64,000 bases of DNA. Origin: Phallusia mammillata. Taxonomy: Eukaryota > Chordata > Ascidiacea > Phlebobranchia > Ascidiidae. Positions 27,125 to 43,218 of the stretch are shown in pieces (the first letter of the stretch is position 1; each line of letters begins with the position of its first letter). The translations under genes were made by a program, and so were the position numbers. A model generated the notes under the pieces. It made no database searches, was not told where the DNA came from, and worked only from the letters and a program-made list of their open reading frames with translations. Where the stretch lies: the NCBI GenBank assembly GCA_003260075.1, contig QLIY01000155.1, positions 1 through 64,000 of the forward strand, given 5' to 3'.

Positions 27125-30100
27125 ATGATGGGGTTTATATGCATTATTCTTGCTTTACTTTTTGCCGTTGTCGTCGACTCAAGAGTTGAAGACAACAGCC
27201 ACAACTTGCAGCTGTGCGTCCCTGTCAATAATGGGTCAGCCCTTGCATCACATCTGGAAGGTAGAACGTTTGTATTAAACTTGTTAGATTTCGAATTGCG
27301 GCTGTTATTACCGCTATTGCGAGAATCGGTTTATTTTGGAACACTGTATACGGACCTGTTCATAATGTTAATGATAAAAACAAAAAGCAGTTTGTTTTAG
27401 TTGGAGAAACATTTAACCATGGCCAGAAAGGCTGTTAAAACGATTAAACCGATGTTAGTTGTTTTACAGTAGATAGTAATCACGTATTTTTGCTGTATTA
27501 TCAAGTTCGTCGTTGTCTTAAATGTTTTTAATATTTGTTGAAACTGAAGGTTTTGCGATGCTTCTTTGAATCTTTACAAATTCGGTTTAACAATAACAAA
27601 GTTAGAAATCCACATTTTTTAAACGCGGAAATTGTTTAATCAATTCAAAAAAACTGTGTTGTATTCCGTTGTTTCTTTTTTTTCTGTTTGTCATTAAATA
27701 ACCCTGAAATACCCTAAAAAATTCACATTTACAGGATTGCAAGAAACACCAGCATCACAAAATTTTTATGAGGAACTGAAAACCCAAGTGAATCGACTCA
27801 CAAACACAAAAACTAGAAGTAATTTTAATTTTTTTTTATGTTTGGCCTAAATATTTTGCTAGATTAAGTGACGAAGATTGACAATAGAAGGAAAATGTAC
27901 TGCGTTTGGTACAAAATACCATTTCACTTAACAATACAAAATTTTATGTTGAAAAAAGCGGTGAAAACTATTCACACTGTCGTTTTGACTTATTTGGACC
28001 TTCTTATAAATCTAATTTGTACTTCTCCGAAACGTTAAAGCGTTGCACATGAAAGAAAGATTTGACCCGTGGGTTTCGCTGAAAAATTCGAAACTAACAA
28101 CACCTCGTAACATCGTATGGGACGTCGAAACGTCGATTATTTAAAATAAAAGGGGGGGGGGACACATAAAAGAAAGATTGACCCGTGGGTTTCGCTGAAA
28201 AATTCGAAACTAACGACATCTCGTAACATCGTATGGGACGTCGAAACGTCGATTATTTAAAATAAAAACTGCTGGAAGAGCAATACTCGTTTATACATTT
28301 TATGTCTGGCTACAATAGATTATTTACATGACGATACTTTCTTTAAATTTTAGTTTGCCCAGCAGTGAGGTTTACTTTTCCTCGCGAAAATCATGAAGAT
28401 TACATCTTGCATCACCGTTACATACCGAGGCTTACATCAGCTACTGCATGTGCTTGGGTGAACTATACAATCTCATCTCCTCACCCCATGGGTGTGGCCA
28501 GTTATGCTACGCACCGTACAGGACATGAGTTTACTTTAGCCATTGAATCGAATCAAGTTGCACTGACCGTTGTGGATCAGCACTTTACTTATAATGTGTC
28601 ATTAACCCCCAACGTATTGGTAAGTAAATATTAGTTATAATTTTATATTTCTAATCAGTGTTTTGGGGGACCGAAACTGTCCCCCAAATTTCTCCAGCGG
28701 TTTACCAAAATTCCCGTTTAAGCAAATATGGCTATTTTTTGGTATTTAAATGAAACACTTGCGGTCTCTTAAAACTACTTAGCGGTCACCCAAACCAAAC
28801 CTTAAAAAAACTCTGTTTCTAATTATATTATTTTATGTGTCCAATACACAGTACAGTACATAATACCTATTTGTATTCTGGTGATAAATTGACCAAAAAA
28901 CAGAACTGCCAGTTATAATGTATAAGTAAATACAGTAGATTAAAGACATTTTAATATTCGCTATTGTTCCTCTAAAAAACGTTTAAATTAAAAGTTTTGT
29001 TATGGTTCTGTAGTCTACATCCGTGGTCGACAACCGCCGGGCAGCGGCCCAGTGCCGGTACGCGNTGACGTCGAATGGTCAATATATCTTGTCACCAGCT
29101 GCACTGATGAGAATTAGGCCCAGTTATACCGAATCAGCCGTTTACCAAGCATTCCATGCGGCAAGGCACTGACTAAAACAACAAGCTAGCGGTGGGATTC
29201 GAACCCACGACAGAAGCCTTCACGGGTTTCAAAGAATGTAGTAGCATCGTAATTTAATTTTCTTACCTTTTTTTGCAGCGGAACCATTGGTAGATTCACC
29301 ATGTGGCCAAGGGTGCTCACTTCTAAAGAAATCAGTGCAATATATCGTGATTGCGATTGTCCAATTGGGGGGGGGGACACTGATAATTCTATTTTTTTAG
29401 TTAGCAACCCTGATTTTTGGGCCACTTATAAAATGTGCCTACAGGCCAGCAGACCCTTCATCCAGCACCGACGACCCCTGGTCTACACAATTTCGTTGGC
29501 AGTTTTGTTTTTAAATAATTTTCTTTTATAACTCTATATGTAGTGCTTCTTGGCTTTAAATTCGGCAAAATAACAAACTCATATTTCATGCAGACCCATG
29601 TATGTGTGTCATTCGACCAGCAGGGCGTTTCAATGTATCTGAACGAGAACCACGCTGGGCACCAGGAAGCCCACATTGAACCAACTATCGGAGGAGGGAC
29701 TCTGGTTTTGGGTCAAATACAAGATACCTTAGGAATGACAGATCCGATCCATTCATTCAGGTGAACTACTCTTAACTTTGTACGGGGCGCTTTTTATATT
29801 TGCGTTTACTTAAGCTGCAGACAGTGCACACTGGTTCGGCCTAAAGGTTTCATCAGTGCAGCTGGTGACAGGACATAAGCCAGTGGTTCCCCTACCCAAG
29901 AGAGGAATTTAAAAAACATTAGGGGAATATTTTATCTTAAATTTATGCTTGTAGTTGGTAAATAAACACTAATAAGCTCTAGGAATGTAACCTGTGAAGT
30001 TGATAAAAGACCCAAATTTTGATGTTTGTGTGGTTTAACATTGTGAAAAGGAAACTGGTTCACAATGACCAAGCTACTGCGTAAGTCAGTGGTTCCCAAC

Positions 30101-30612
30101 CTTTTTCGACGAATTCCTAATCTTACCAATTCAAAACTTGCATAGTAAATGTTAAACCACACAAACATCAAATTTTGGGTCTTTTATCAACTTCACAGGT
30201 TACGTTTATGTCCAGTTGTGACGTCGAATGGTCAATATATCTTGTCACCAGCTGCACTGATGAGAATTAGGCCCAGTTATACCGAATCAGCCGTTTACCA
30301 AGCATTCCATGCGGCAAGGCACTGACTAAAACAACAAGCTAGCGGTGGGATTCGAACCCACGACAGAAGCCTTCACGGGTTTCAAAGCCTGTAGTAGCAT
30401 CGTAATTTAATTTTCTTACCCTTTTTCGCAGCGGAACCATTGGTAGATTCACCATGTGGCCAAGGGTGCTTACTTCTAAAGAAATCAGTGCAATATATCG
30501 TGATTGCGATTGTCCAATTGATGACGTCATCACCATGACGATCGACAGAGTTGAAATATTTGGAGAGGCTGGATACGAAATTCCAGAGGTCTGCATCATG
30601 CCTACAAGCTAA
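27125..30612 (+). CDS. Pentraxin C: diverged pentraxin without collagen exon
   Basis: Five exons: 27125-27260, 27735-27818, 28354-28619, 29594-29760, 30432-30612; 277 residues. Signal peptide then LQLCVPV, then directly an 84-nt coiled-coil exon; no Gly-X-Y exon occurs in the intron between. Pentraxin domain: CPAVRFTFPRE, LTSATACAW, VASYA, HVCVSF, GGGTLVLGQIQDT and MWPRVLTSKEI. Compared with CRP and pentraxin B, the first calcium loop Asp-Asn is replaced (HRTGHEFTL), Glu of QEQD is Ile, and the later Gln is His (PIHSFSG). It therefore probably does not bind calcium in the classical way. The C-terminal cysteines CDCPIDD and EVC are kept. The frame is intact, so this is a functional divergence rather than a pseudogene. 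The copy of its last exon at 29279-29366 is a truncated assembly duplicate. Confidence 0.9.
28038..28267. repeat. Duplicated segment of pentraxin C intron 2
   Basis: About 105 bp (agaaagatt...attatttaaaataaaa) appears before and after G10 at 28152-28161. Confidence 0.8.
28656..28815. mobile_element. hAT-type MITE with perfect 8-bp target duplication
   Basis: Starts cagtgttttgggggaccg and ends accttaaaaaaactctg. TTTCTAAT lies at 28648-28655 and 28816-28823. Diverged reverse copy of the left half of 5878-6185. Lies in pentraxin C intron 3. Confidence 0.85.
29066..29376. repeat. Misplaced duplicate of pentraxin C intron 4 and exon 5 start
   Basis: From the N at 29065 to G10 at 29367-29376 the sequence copies about 30212-30520, including the acceptor and the first about 88 nt of the last exon (GTIGRFTMWPRVL). 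It lies before exon 4, so it is in the wrong order. Contains a SINE copy (see 30240-30390). Confidence 0.85.
29987..30203. mobile_element. Hairpin element with 56-bp arms
   Basis: 29987-30042 and 30148-30203 are near-perfect inverse copies (gtaacctgtgaagttgataa ... ttatcaacttcacaggttac). A cagtggttcccaacc motif lies in the loop. Small foldback MITE in pentraxin C intron 4. Confidence 0.8.
30240..30390 (-). mobile_element. tRNA-derived SINE
   Basis: On the minus strand a B-box-like gtgggttcgaatcccacc is followed by a body with ttgccgcatggaatgcttgg and a gattcggtata tail. Same family as 52683-52833 and tail fragments near 13730-13815, 46500-46610 and 53890-53945. Confidence 0.6.
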
Positions 30613-32108
30613 AAAAATAATACACAACGTTAACTCAAAAAAATTATATATCTGTCGGGAACCTTTATATGCTCAGCTCAGTTAATAAAACAAACTTGTA
30701 CTAGTGTGTAAATAAATATTATCAAGTGTGATGTATGGTTCTTATACTTTGCCTGACCTGAATAGGACGTTGAAATGTATGAGTGCAAAATACATTAACC
30801 AGAAAAGTCATATAGTGGCAACATACGTGTGTATACAGAATGCCTGATTTTTTTGGCAAAACCATAAACGCAGCCAGCATTCCCATTATCACAGTATTGT
30901 TTAACCGGGGGGGGGGTCTCAGTTAATAAAAAAAACTTGTACTAGTGTGTAAATAAATATTATCAAGTGTGATGCTTTGTTCTTATACTTTGCCTGACCT
31001 GAATAGGACGTTGAAATGTGTAAGTGCAAAATACATCAGCAACCAGAAAAGTCATATAGTGGCAACATACGTGTGTATATACATGTATATTCTGCAGAAT
31101 GTCTGATTTTTTTGGCAAAACCATAAACGCAGCCAGCATTCCCATCAACACAGTGTTGTTTAACCAGAAAAAAACGCCCCTAGGGGGAATTTACAATAGT
31201 ATTTAAACAAATTTAATCAGTATTTTGCAAGTGCAGTACATTGCTTGTTAGAAAACAACACAAGAGTTGTAAAAAGAAACGGAATATTGCGACGCAATAC
31301 CTTATGGGTACATTTTCCAGCAAAGAAAAACAGTCGCTTTTTGGCTGATTCAGAAGCCTGAAGCGTCGGACAAACATCTTAGGGGGCGTGGACAAAAAAA
31401 GGTTGAGAACCGCTGCCTTAACACGACGTTGAACGCTAAAACAATGGAAACAAGCCACAAATAAAAACAGAAACAAACACAGGTTTAGCCTTAGAACAGA
31501 AGAGTTTCATTTGTTAAGAATTGTTTGTGGAAAAACGTAAACAATTCAAAGTATAATAATCTTTCTACACAAACGTTACCTTTTGATGTTGTTGCAATTA
31601 AAATTGTGTTCATTAACTTCAGCTTGTTTAAGCTGTTGTAGTCAATCTGCAACAACAAAATTATGGTTTGATTGATTTCTAAGTTTGGTTTATTATAATT
31701 GTAGCTTTACTCACCTTTTAGAAGAAGCCACGAAATTCAAACTTTGATTGTTTTGCGCACTTTTAAACAAAGATTTATTACTTAAAATCAAAAAGGTATA
31801 ATTAAAACCGAACGTTGGCAGTTGGGTTTTGAGTGAACAGCTACAACTACTCAAGTTTGTAAATCCCAACCACAACCACTAGTTAAGAAAATTGACTAGA
31901 TAATCCCATAGTCCTGCCAATTGCAAAAAAAATGGTAAATCGGTAATACAACTAACTGCTTTGTTTTGTCTGTGAAACAGGAGTAAATATTTAAACACAA
32001 GCACACGCACAAGGTCTGATATAATTTATTTCTCCTCACACAAATACAGACAACCAAAAAGTGGGTTACATTTTTACAAGGCCAACACATCTGCACAAAA
32101 ACAACAAA
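30613..32108. other. Convergent 3' flanks of pentraxin C and SDHB
   Basis: Pentraxin C 3' UTR with aataaa near 30680. G10 at 30907-30916 separates two copies of the following 240 bp or so. A hAT-like right end ggttgagaaccgctg lies near 31400. The SDHB polyadenylation signal aataaa (minus) is near 32028. Confidence 0.5.
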
Positions 32109-37421
<5,313 letters not shown>

Positions 37422-38185
37422 GACACAAACTTTTTGTGAAGTCGAAAAATAACAAAAAGTAACCACTTATTATGTGGTTATTAAACAATGCTGCCAATAA
37501 ACAACAAGTGTTAAAGTTAGTAAATGAAGTATATGACACTTTGCATGCTTTTTATCGACAACATTTGTTAAATAACGCGAAAATTATAGTTATTTATATT
37601 CTGCAAAAAAAACTGTTGCAAAAACACATACTTTCTTCATTCTTCCACTCATGAGATATGCGCTTATAATCGGATGATCCTGATGAATATATAATTGTTA
37701 CGTATTTCTGCTTCTGGTGCAGAATATGCTGCGAATAAAAGTATACAATGCTGATCTGGGACTTGCTTTTTATCATGAAGATTATTGTACTGCAGTAAAA
37801 AAGCATTTATTATCTTTCACGCTCCCTTGTAACGAAAACATTTCCTGCACTCCTGCTTTCATACTTTCCGTTACGTAACCGTTTCGTCACGAATGTGTCA
37901 ACACGTACATCTTTATGTTGCGTAACCCTTTTGTCCCTTTCCCTTCTTCTGATATCTGCTCCACACCCATTAAACCACAACTAACCTATAGTATTTATTT
38001 TCACAGTAAAAATCTTTAAAGTGGCAACAACATAAATAAAAATAAGATACAGCTAATGTCAATACAAATGTTGCAATGAAATGCATGATAAATTGGTGTA
38101 ATTAGGTTTTTTATTACCTAACCTACAATTACGTATACAATAAAATAAAAACAGATTTCCGAAATAATTAAAAGCTTATTTTAGA
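37422..38185. other. SDHB upstream flank and 3' flank of the next gene
   Basis: No coding exon seen. Holds the presumed SDHB promoter (minus) and the 3' UTR of the minus-strand gene ending at 38186. No TATA box is evident. Confidence 0.5.
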
Positions 38186-39988
38186 TTATCTGAATGAAAC
38201 AGAATGTTTTTGGGGGTCTTCATGCAGCACTGCTGATTCTTCACATTTTGAAAGGTCAGATGAATGATCAACTAATGACATTAAACCTGATTGGTTTGGC
38301 ACTGCAAATTCTCCTTCAAATATGTGATCAACACAGGTTTCACATACTTCATTTACTTCACCACACACCGATGTCATAACAGACGACATTATTTCATTGG
38401 ACAATTCTTCCACTATTTTCCAAGGGTTGAATTGTCCTTTTGGTTCATGAAAACAGGTTTGTAGATATTGCTGTCTTTCTTTTTTGTATTGCATTATAGA
38501 TTGGACAGATTCATCGTTCATAGACAGTTGTATTCTTGGTTTACTTTTTAATAAGGGAGACTTTGCTCTGAGGCTGGACAAATGTGATTGTTTAGACAAC
38601 TTTTTGTCAGACACAAATTTGTAAGGTTCTTTTGACCTGCTTTTTCTAGGAACAGTTTTATCATCAACAGTGAAATGAATAAATTCTGGATCGGATTGAT
38701 AAGATCGTGTTTGTGGTTTTATAGTAGGTTTCGAGGAGTTGTTGATGTCATCATATTGAATATTTTTCCATCTTGCTCTAATTTCATTTTCCTCGTTTTC
38801 AATGTCATTAATTCTTTGGTGAAGTGTCTCAAATGTACCAGCTTGGTTCAATTCATGAGCCCTCTCTTCTAAATCTAAGCTTGTGTGCATCTTGTGTATT
38901 TTGTCAGCAGTGTCCTCAACAATGTCATCGAATATAGAATCCACTACACCTTTGCTGCTTGAATTTCGAAGCTTAACACCTTTTAAAGCTGGTTTTGGAG
39001 GATTTCTTTGTACAGGACTTCTGGGTGCAGAATATCTATCGTCATATCTTGCTTCAAAACTAATTTCATCTTCAGATGTTGTTGCAATATCACTGTACTC
39101 CAGCTTTTTTGATGGACTTGTATACTTTGGTTTCGGAAGACCCGTTTGAAAGCTTTTCAATTTGGGATTTGTTTTATGACTAGGTTTCTTTTTTGGATAA
39201 ACTTGATATTGCTTCGATTTAAATAATGGCGATGAAAGGTTATGTGATGTTCTTTTGTAATTTTTTGGTGGTGAACGCTGCAAAGACAGAAACCCACTCT
39301 TTTGTGGAGCTCGGTCATTTCGACGTTTCCGAAGCTTTTCTTTCTTGACAACATCTTGTTTTTCTGCAAACTGTTGGAAATAACTTTTGTCAATAAAACT
39401 AGGAACCTCTGGATTTAAATCTGCAGTTGAGGTACAAACATCTTTCTGCCTATTGGTCCTTGGGTTTCTGGGTCGATTATATTCATTTATTTGTAAAATT
39501 CGAGAATCATCAAAAGTCGGAGGTTCTTTAAATTGTATTTTCTTTGGTGTTTTGGGCTTTTTTACAAGTCGTTTTGTTACCTTGGTTTGGGACGGCCTAT
39601 ATTTTTTTGACATGACAGGACTCTTTGGAGGAAGCAGTACTTCTTTCTCTGAAACATATTCATTATGAATTCTTGGTCTTCTTGGTTTGGAATGTTTAGG
39701 TCCATGTTGTATTCTATTCCTATAAGACTGATCTTCGTATTGTGAATTGCTTACATCCAACTTAGCAAGCTTTATTGCAAGTGCCAAGCGTTCATTGGTC
39801 AATGGAATTCGGTCGGATTCTGGCTTTATATGAGGTACTTTAGGTCTTTGTCCCACTTTTTCAATAACAATCACACCAGGGTTCCTGTTTTGGTTCCCAT
39901 AGTTAGAGGAATCAGATGCATCCAAGTTGAACAGAAGTTGATTGTTATATTGGCTTGGGTTTTCAATGCAGATCATATTTTTAGCCAT
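38186..39988 (-). CDS. Basic 600-aa protein, possible moonraker (KIAA0753)-like centriolar protein
   Basis: Single uninterrupted coding exon. An acceptor (aaatttcag) lies just before the ATG, so a leader intron is likely. The protein is Lys/Arg/Ser/Pro-rich and low-complexity in the middle. Three segments recall vertebrate moonraker: an N-terminal block (VIVIEKVG followed by LTNERLALAIKLAKLDV), a DSIFDDIVEDTADKI segment, and a helical stretch (RINDIENEENEIRARWKNI). Moonraker is a centriolar-satellite/centriole-duplication scaffold of about 970 residues; this is shorter. The resemblance is by eye and weak. The open frame itself is certain to be coding by its length. The alternative is an unrelated disordered cytoskeletal protein. 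Confidence 0.55.
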   Translation of the reverse strand: MAKNMICIENPSQYNNQLLFNLDASDSSNYGNQNRNPGVIVIEKVGQRPKVPHIKPESDRIPLTNERLALAIKLAKLDVSNSQYEDQSYRNRIQHGPKHSKPRRPRIHNEYVSEKEVLLPPKSPVMSKKYRPSQTKVTKRLVKKPKTPKKIQFKEPPTFDDSRILQINEYNRPRNPRTNRQKDVCTSTADLNPEVPSFIDKSYFQQFAEKQDVVKKEKLRKRRNDRAPQKSGFLSLQRSPPKNYKRTSHNLSSPLFKSKQYQVYPKKKPSHKTNPKLKSFQTGLPKPKYTSPSKKLEYSDIATTSEDEISFEARYDDRYSAPRSPVQRNPPKPALKGVKLRNSSSKGVVDSIFDDIVEDTADKIHKMHTSLDLEERAHELNQAGTFETLHQRINDIENEENEIRARWKNIQYDDINNSSKPTIKPQTRSYQSDPEFIHFTVDDKTVPRKSRSKEPYKFVSDKKLSKQSHLSSLRAKSPLLKSKPRIQLSMNDESVQSIMQYKKERQQYLQTCFHEPKGQFNPWKIVEELSNEIMSSVMTSVCGEVNEVCETCVDHIFEGEFAVPNQSGLMSLVDHSSDLSKCEESAVLHEDPQKHSVSFR

Positions 39989-41357
39989 TGATCTGAAATT
40001 TGTTTAAAATGGGTTAGAAATCATTCAACTATCTGGCAACAAAATCACTGTCTAAAATTAACAAACATAACCAAAATTTTACTCTAACAACGATTTTTAT
40101 AGTTGCTGGTCCAGCCACTAATATTATAGCATTGAAAGATTATAATTAGTGTTAAGAACATCTGCTTTAAGGGAGGTTGGCTAAACAGTTAGTTCTAGAG
40201 CTACAAAACACAAGCTTAAACTTACAACGACCATACATCGGATTTTAATTCGTACTTTAGCTTTTCTGCCCCAATTTGCTGCAATTTTAAGAGTATCACA
40301 TTGTTTACTTAATAAACTTTATTCCATGGTCAGGTATTACAGAATTAAGTAAGAATTTACAAAGAGATTGAATACATTAACTCAGGGGCGGGCAACTTCT
40401 CCAGTCGGCGGGCCTGATATGGGAGGGGGGGGGGTCAATTTGCTGCAATCTCAAGAGTATCACATTGTTTACTTAATAAACTTTATTCTATGGTCAGGTA
40501 TTACAGAATTAAGTAAGAATTTACAGAGAGATTGAATACATTAACTGGTAATAAGCACTAAAACGTTTTCTGAATTACTTTAGCAAATTAAATCTCACGC
40601 GAAGTATGTCACGCCTCACTGGTTTCTGTTTGATCACAAACCGATTATTTAAAGGTGGCACGTACGCATCTATAAAGCATTTTTATTTAATTGCTTCAAA
40701 CTTCATTTATGTCGCACAAATCTAAACGCTATTGACTAAAAAGATTTTCAGAAGAAAAAAATAGCTTGAAAAGCATTACACCACTGTGTTTTTGTGAGAA
40801 ACATAGTATTGATTTTTTTAAAGGTTATAAAGGTGTGTGCTCGACTGTATTGTTACCCATGAGTAAAACAGATCTACTGCATTTAAGTCCTATCCAAAAC
40901 TCCATAGTTACAGGTATCTGTAAATCGATAGTCTTACTCTAACCTTGTTTAAGTATTTCTTCTCAGTAAAATCATCATGCATTACACCACAAGTAAATAA
41001 CCTTCATTTACTTGCTTTTCTGTTGGATCCCTAAAATTTACATTATTGTTTTGGTTTTAAGGACCATCTATCAGATTAGATCACCAGGCTCAACTATTGT
41101 AGGGTATTTAAAATAAAAAAGCAACAGTGTTGGTAACATTACAGGCAGGTATTGCACCTTTTATTTTCTTATTGATAAATACAACACACTGAGACAAAGA
41201 TGATGGAAAGTAACAATTTGTTCCCATAGTTTAGCAGAGGGAATGTAAAATCATTTTAAGAAAACTCCACCCATAAAACAATGAAACATGTACAAAATAT
41301 GTTTATATGTACGGACAAGAACAAACATATCGTGACAACAATTACATCTGAAAAAAA
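39989..41357. other. Upstream flank of the 600-aa gene; 3' flank of RNASEK
   Basis: Contains a duplicated segment (40268-40400 and 40435-40545) around G10 at 40425-40434. No exon beyond a possible non-coding leader is supported. Confidence 0.5.
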
Positions 41358-42274
41358 TCACCGAATTGTGTAAGCTTGCAATGATTTATTGACTCTGTAT
41401 TGCCAAAAACTAAACACAAAAACAACCAAATAAAGACCGGCAGCAATAAAACAATTTATTCCAGTTTCTTCATAAGCTTCAAAGATGATCGTTCGACTGA
41501 AAAACAAACAGTTTGAGAAAAAACACTTTGTAGTAAATTTTTTCTTCATATTTGACCATTACAAATAGGCTAAAGTTAAGTGATGCATTTTTTACTTGCT
41601 TCCAACATACAAAATCTGCTTTTTGTTTTTGTATATAACCCACTATTGTATTTATAAGAGTTCTAATGCTTTTGAATACTTTGCTTATGTTTACAACTGA
41701 ATAATGCAGACATTCCAAATGTAAACAATCTTTAAAATGATTGCTTACTTGTTAATGGTTGACCAAGTGGTGTACACGACAGGCAGATCATCATATAAGG
41801 CTGGACTGTGTAAGAAATAGGCTCCTCCCATCAAACACTGCATAAAGATAATGTTTGTATTCTATGTAATAAAGATAATACCACAAAACTAAAAACAATG
41901 TTCACTAATATAAGAAATGTCACAAAATAACTACATGATGAATTTGGGTCATATTTTAACTGAACAAAAGGGGATATTTTAATATGTTTGATTAGACACT
42001 GAATGACAACACAATCTTTGCGACATGCACAAACTAATTGGCTTAACATCTAATGTATGAAATATATATATATATACAAACGAGTATTGCTCTTCCAGCC
42101 GTTTTTATTACATATTGCCTATAGAATATATTCTGAAATGTGATAGTTGTTTTTGAAATATAAAATTGAGATGATTAAATATGAAATTAAGCTCACAAAC
42201 ATAATGACTCCCCACACGCTTGTTATCATACAGCATTGTGAGCATTTTGGACCAATCAGCTTTCCTTTTGCCAT
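41358..42274 (-). CDS. RNASEK: Ribonuclease kappa (V-ATPase-associated membrane protein)
   Basis: Three exons: 42274-42197, 41837-41749, 41496-41358; phases 0 and 2; 101 residues, matching the small family size. Two transmembrane helices: CCMITSVWGVIMFCLMGGAYF and, near the C-terminus, the family signature NCFIAAGLYLVVFVFSFWQ. The N-terminus carries the conserved GPKCSQCC, and the tail ends VNKSLQAYTIR, parallel to the vertebrate basic tail. The family has been described as an endoribonuclease and as a V-ATPase accessory factor needed for endosomal uptake. The first exon is too short to stand out as an open frame and was found from its splice donor (gtgagc) and fit. Divergent with RBMX2. Confidence 0.94.
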
Positions 42275-43218
42275 TGGAATATTCTCTCAGAAAAATAAAT
42301 ATAAATCAAGTCTGAAAAAATTCAAGACAAATCATAATGAATTTTTCCATGGTAACTAATAACTATTTTCAAAGCAGTTATTTGAATAAATTTAAGAAGA
42401 CAAAAAATGAAGTCAAAACTCAAACATATCATTTTTCGCAAAGATACATGACTATAAAACAGTAATCCTGCAATTGCAGGCTGATAAAACCGAAAAAGGG
42501 AATTGATTTTTTTTAACAGGTTGACGTCAAACAAAGACGAGTTTGTAGGTCTTTTTCTGCTGTCAAAGGCTTTTCTACGTTAAAAAACTTCTTGCTTATC
42601 CTTTCTGTTAACGTTCGACGATTAAACTATTGCCTACAATACGTTTTTTCTTGTTGAAAACTTCGCAAAGTTCTTTAGTCAACATCCAAAGCAAACGTTA
42701 CGCTCTATTTGACACAAGTCACGTGATTGTCACGGGACCGTAATGTTTGCATGGTATCCGGTACAAAATGATTTCTATTTTCTAAAAAATGGTAATTTAT
42801 AGATTTTTTTAAAAAAAACTGCATTTGGGGGATTGTTTTTGCATTTTATTTATTTAATAGGCAGTTTACGACGGTACATGGCGACAAAAACACGTTTTAA
42901 ACACAAAATGTAATAATGTTACGAACTCCATAACAACACATGTTATAAACATGCTTTGTCATTGCTGAAGTAGTAATTACATTAAACCCTACAAAAAATA
43001 TTATATATTTGCAAATACAACAGCCAAATTGCTAATACAAACGGCCACCAGTAAAATAGTAAGTTTTCCTGCACACTATTTGTGTATAGATTTGTAATTT
43101 GCTATAATCTGTTTCTAACTTTAGCAGGGAGCTACTGTATATTTGTTTGTTTATCTGTGGTGCTGGAGAATAATAAAAGCCTTCCTGCGTGTTATAAATT
43201 CTCTGGATCCCCTGTATT
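42275..43218. promoter_or_regulatory. Divergent promoter region, RNASEK and RBMX2
   Basis: 944 bp between the two start codons. At 42718-42727 lies GTCACGTGAT, a 9 of 10 match to the CLEAR/E-box GTCACGTGAC, followed by a second half gtcacggg. No TATA box close to either gene. Confidence 0.45.
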
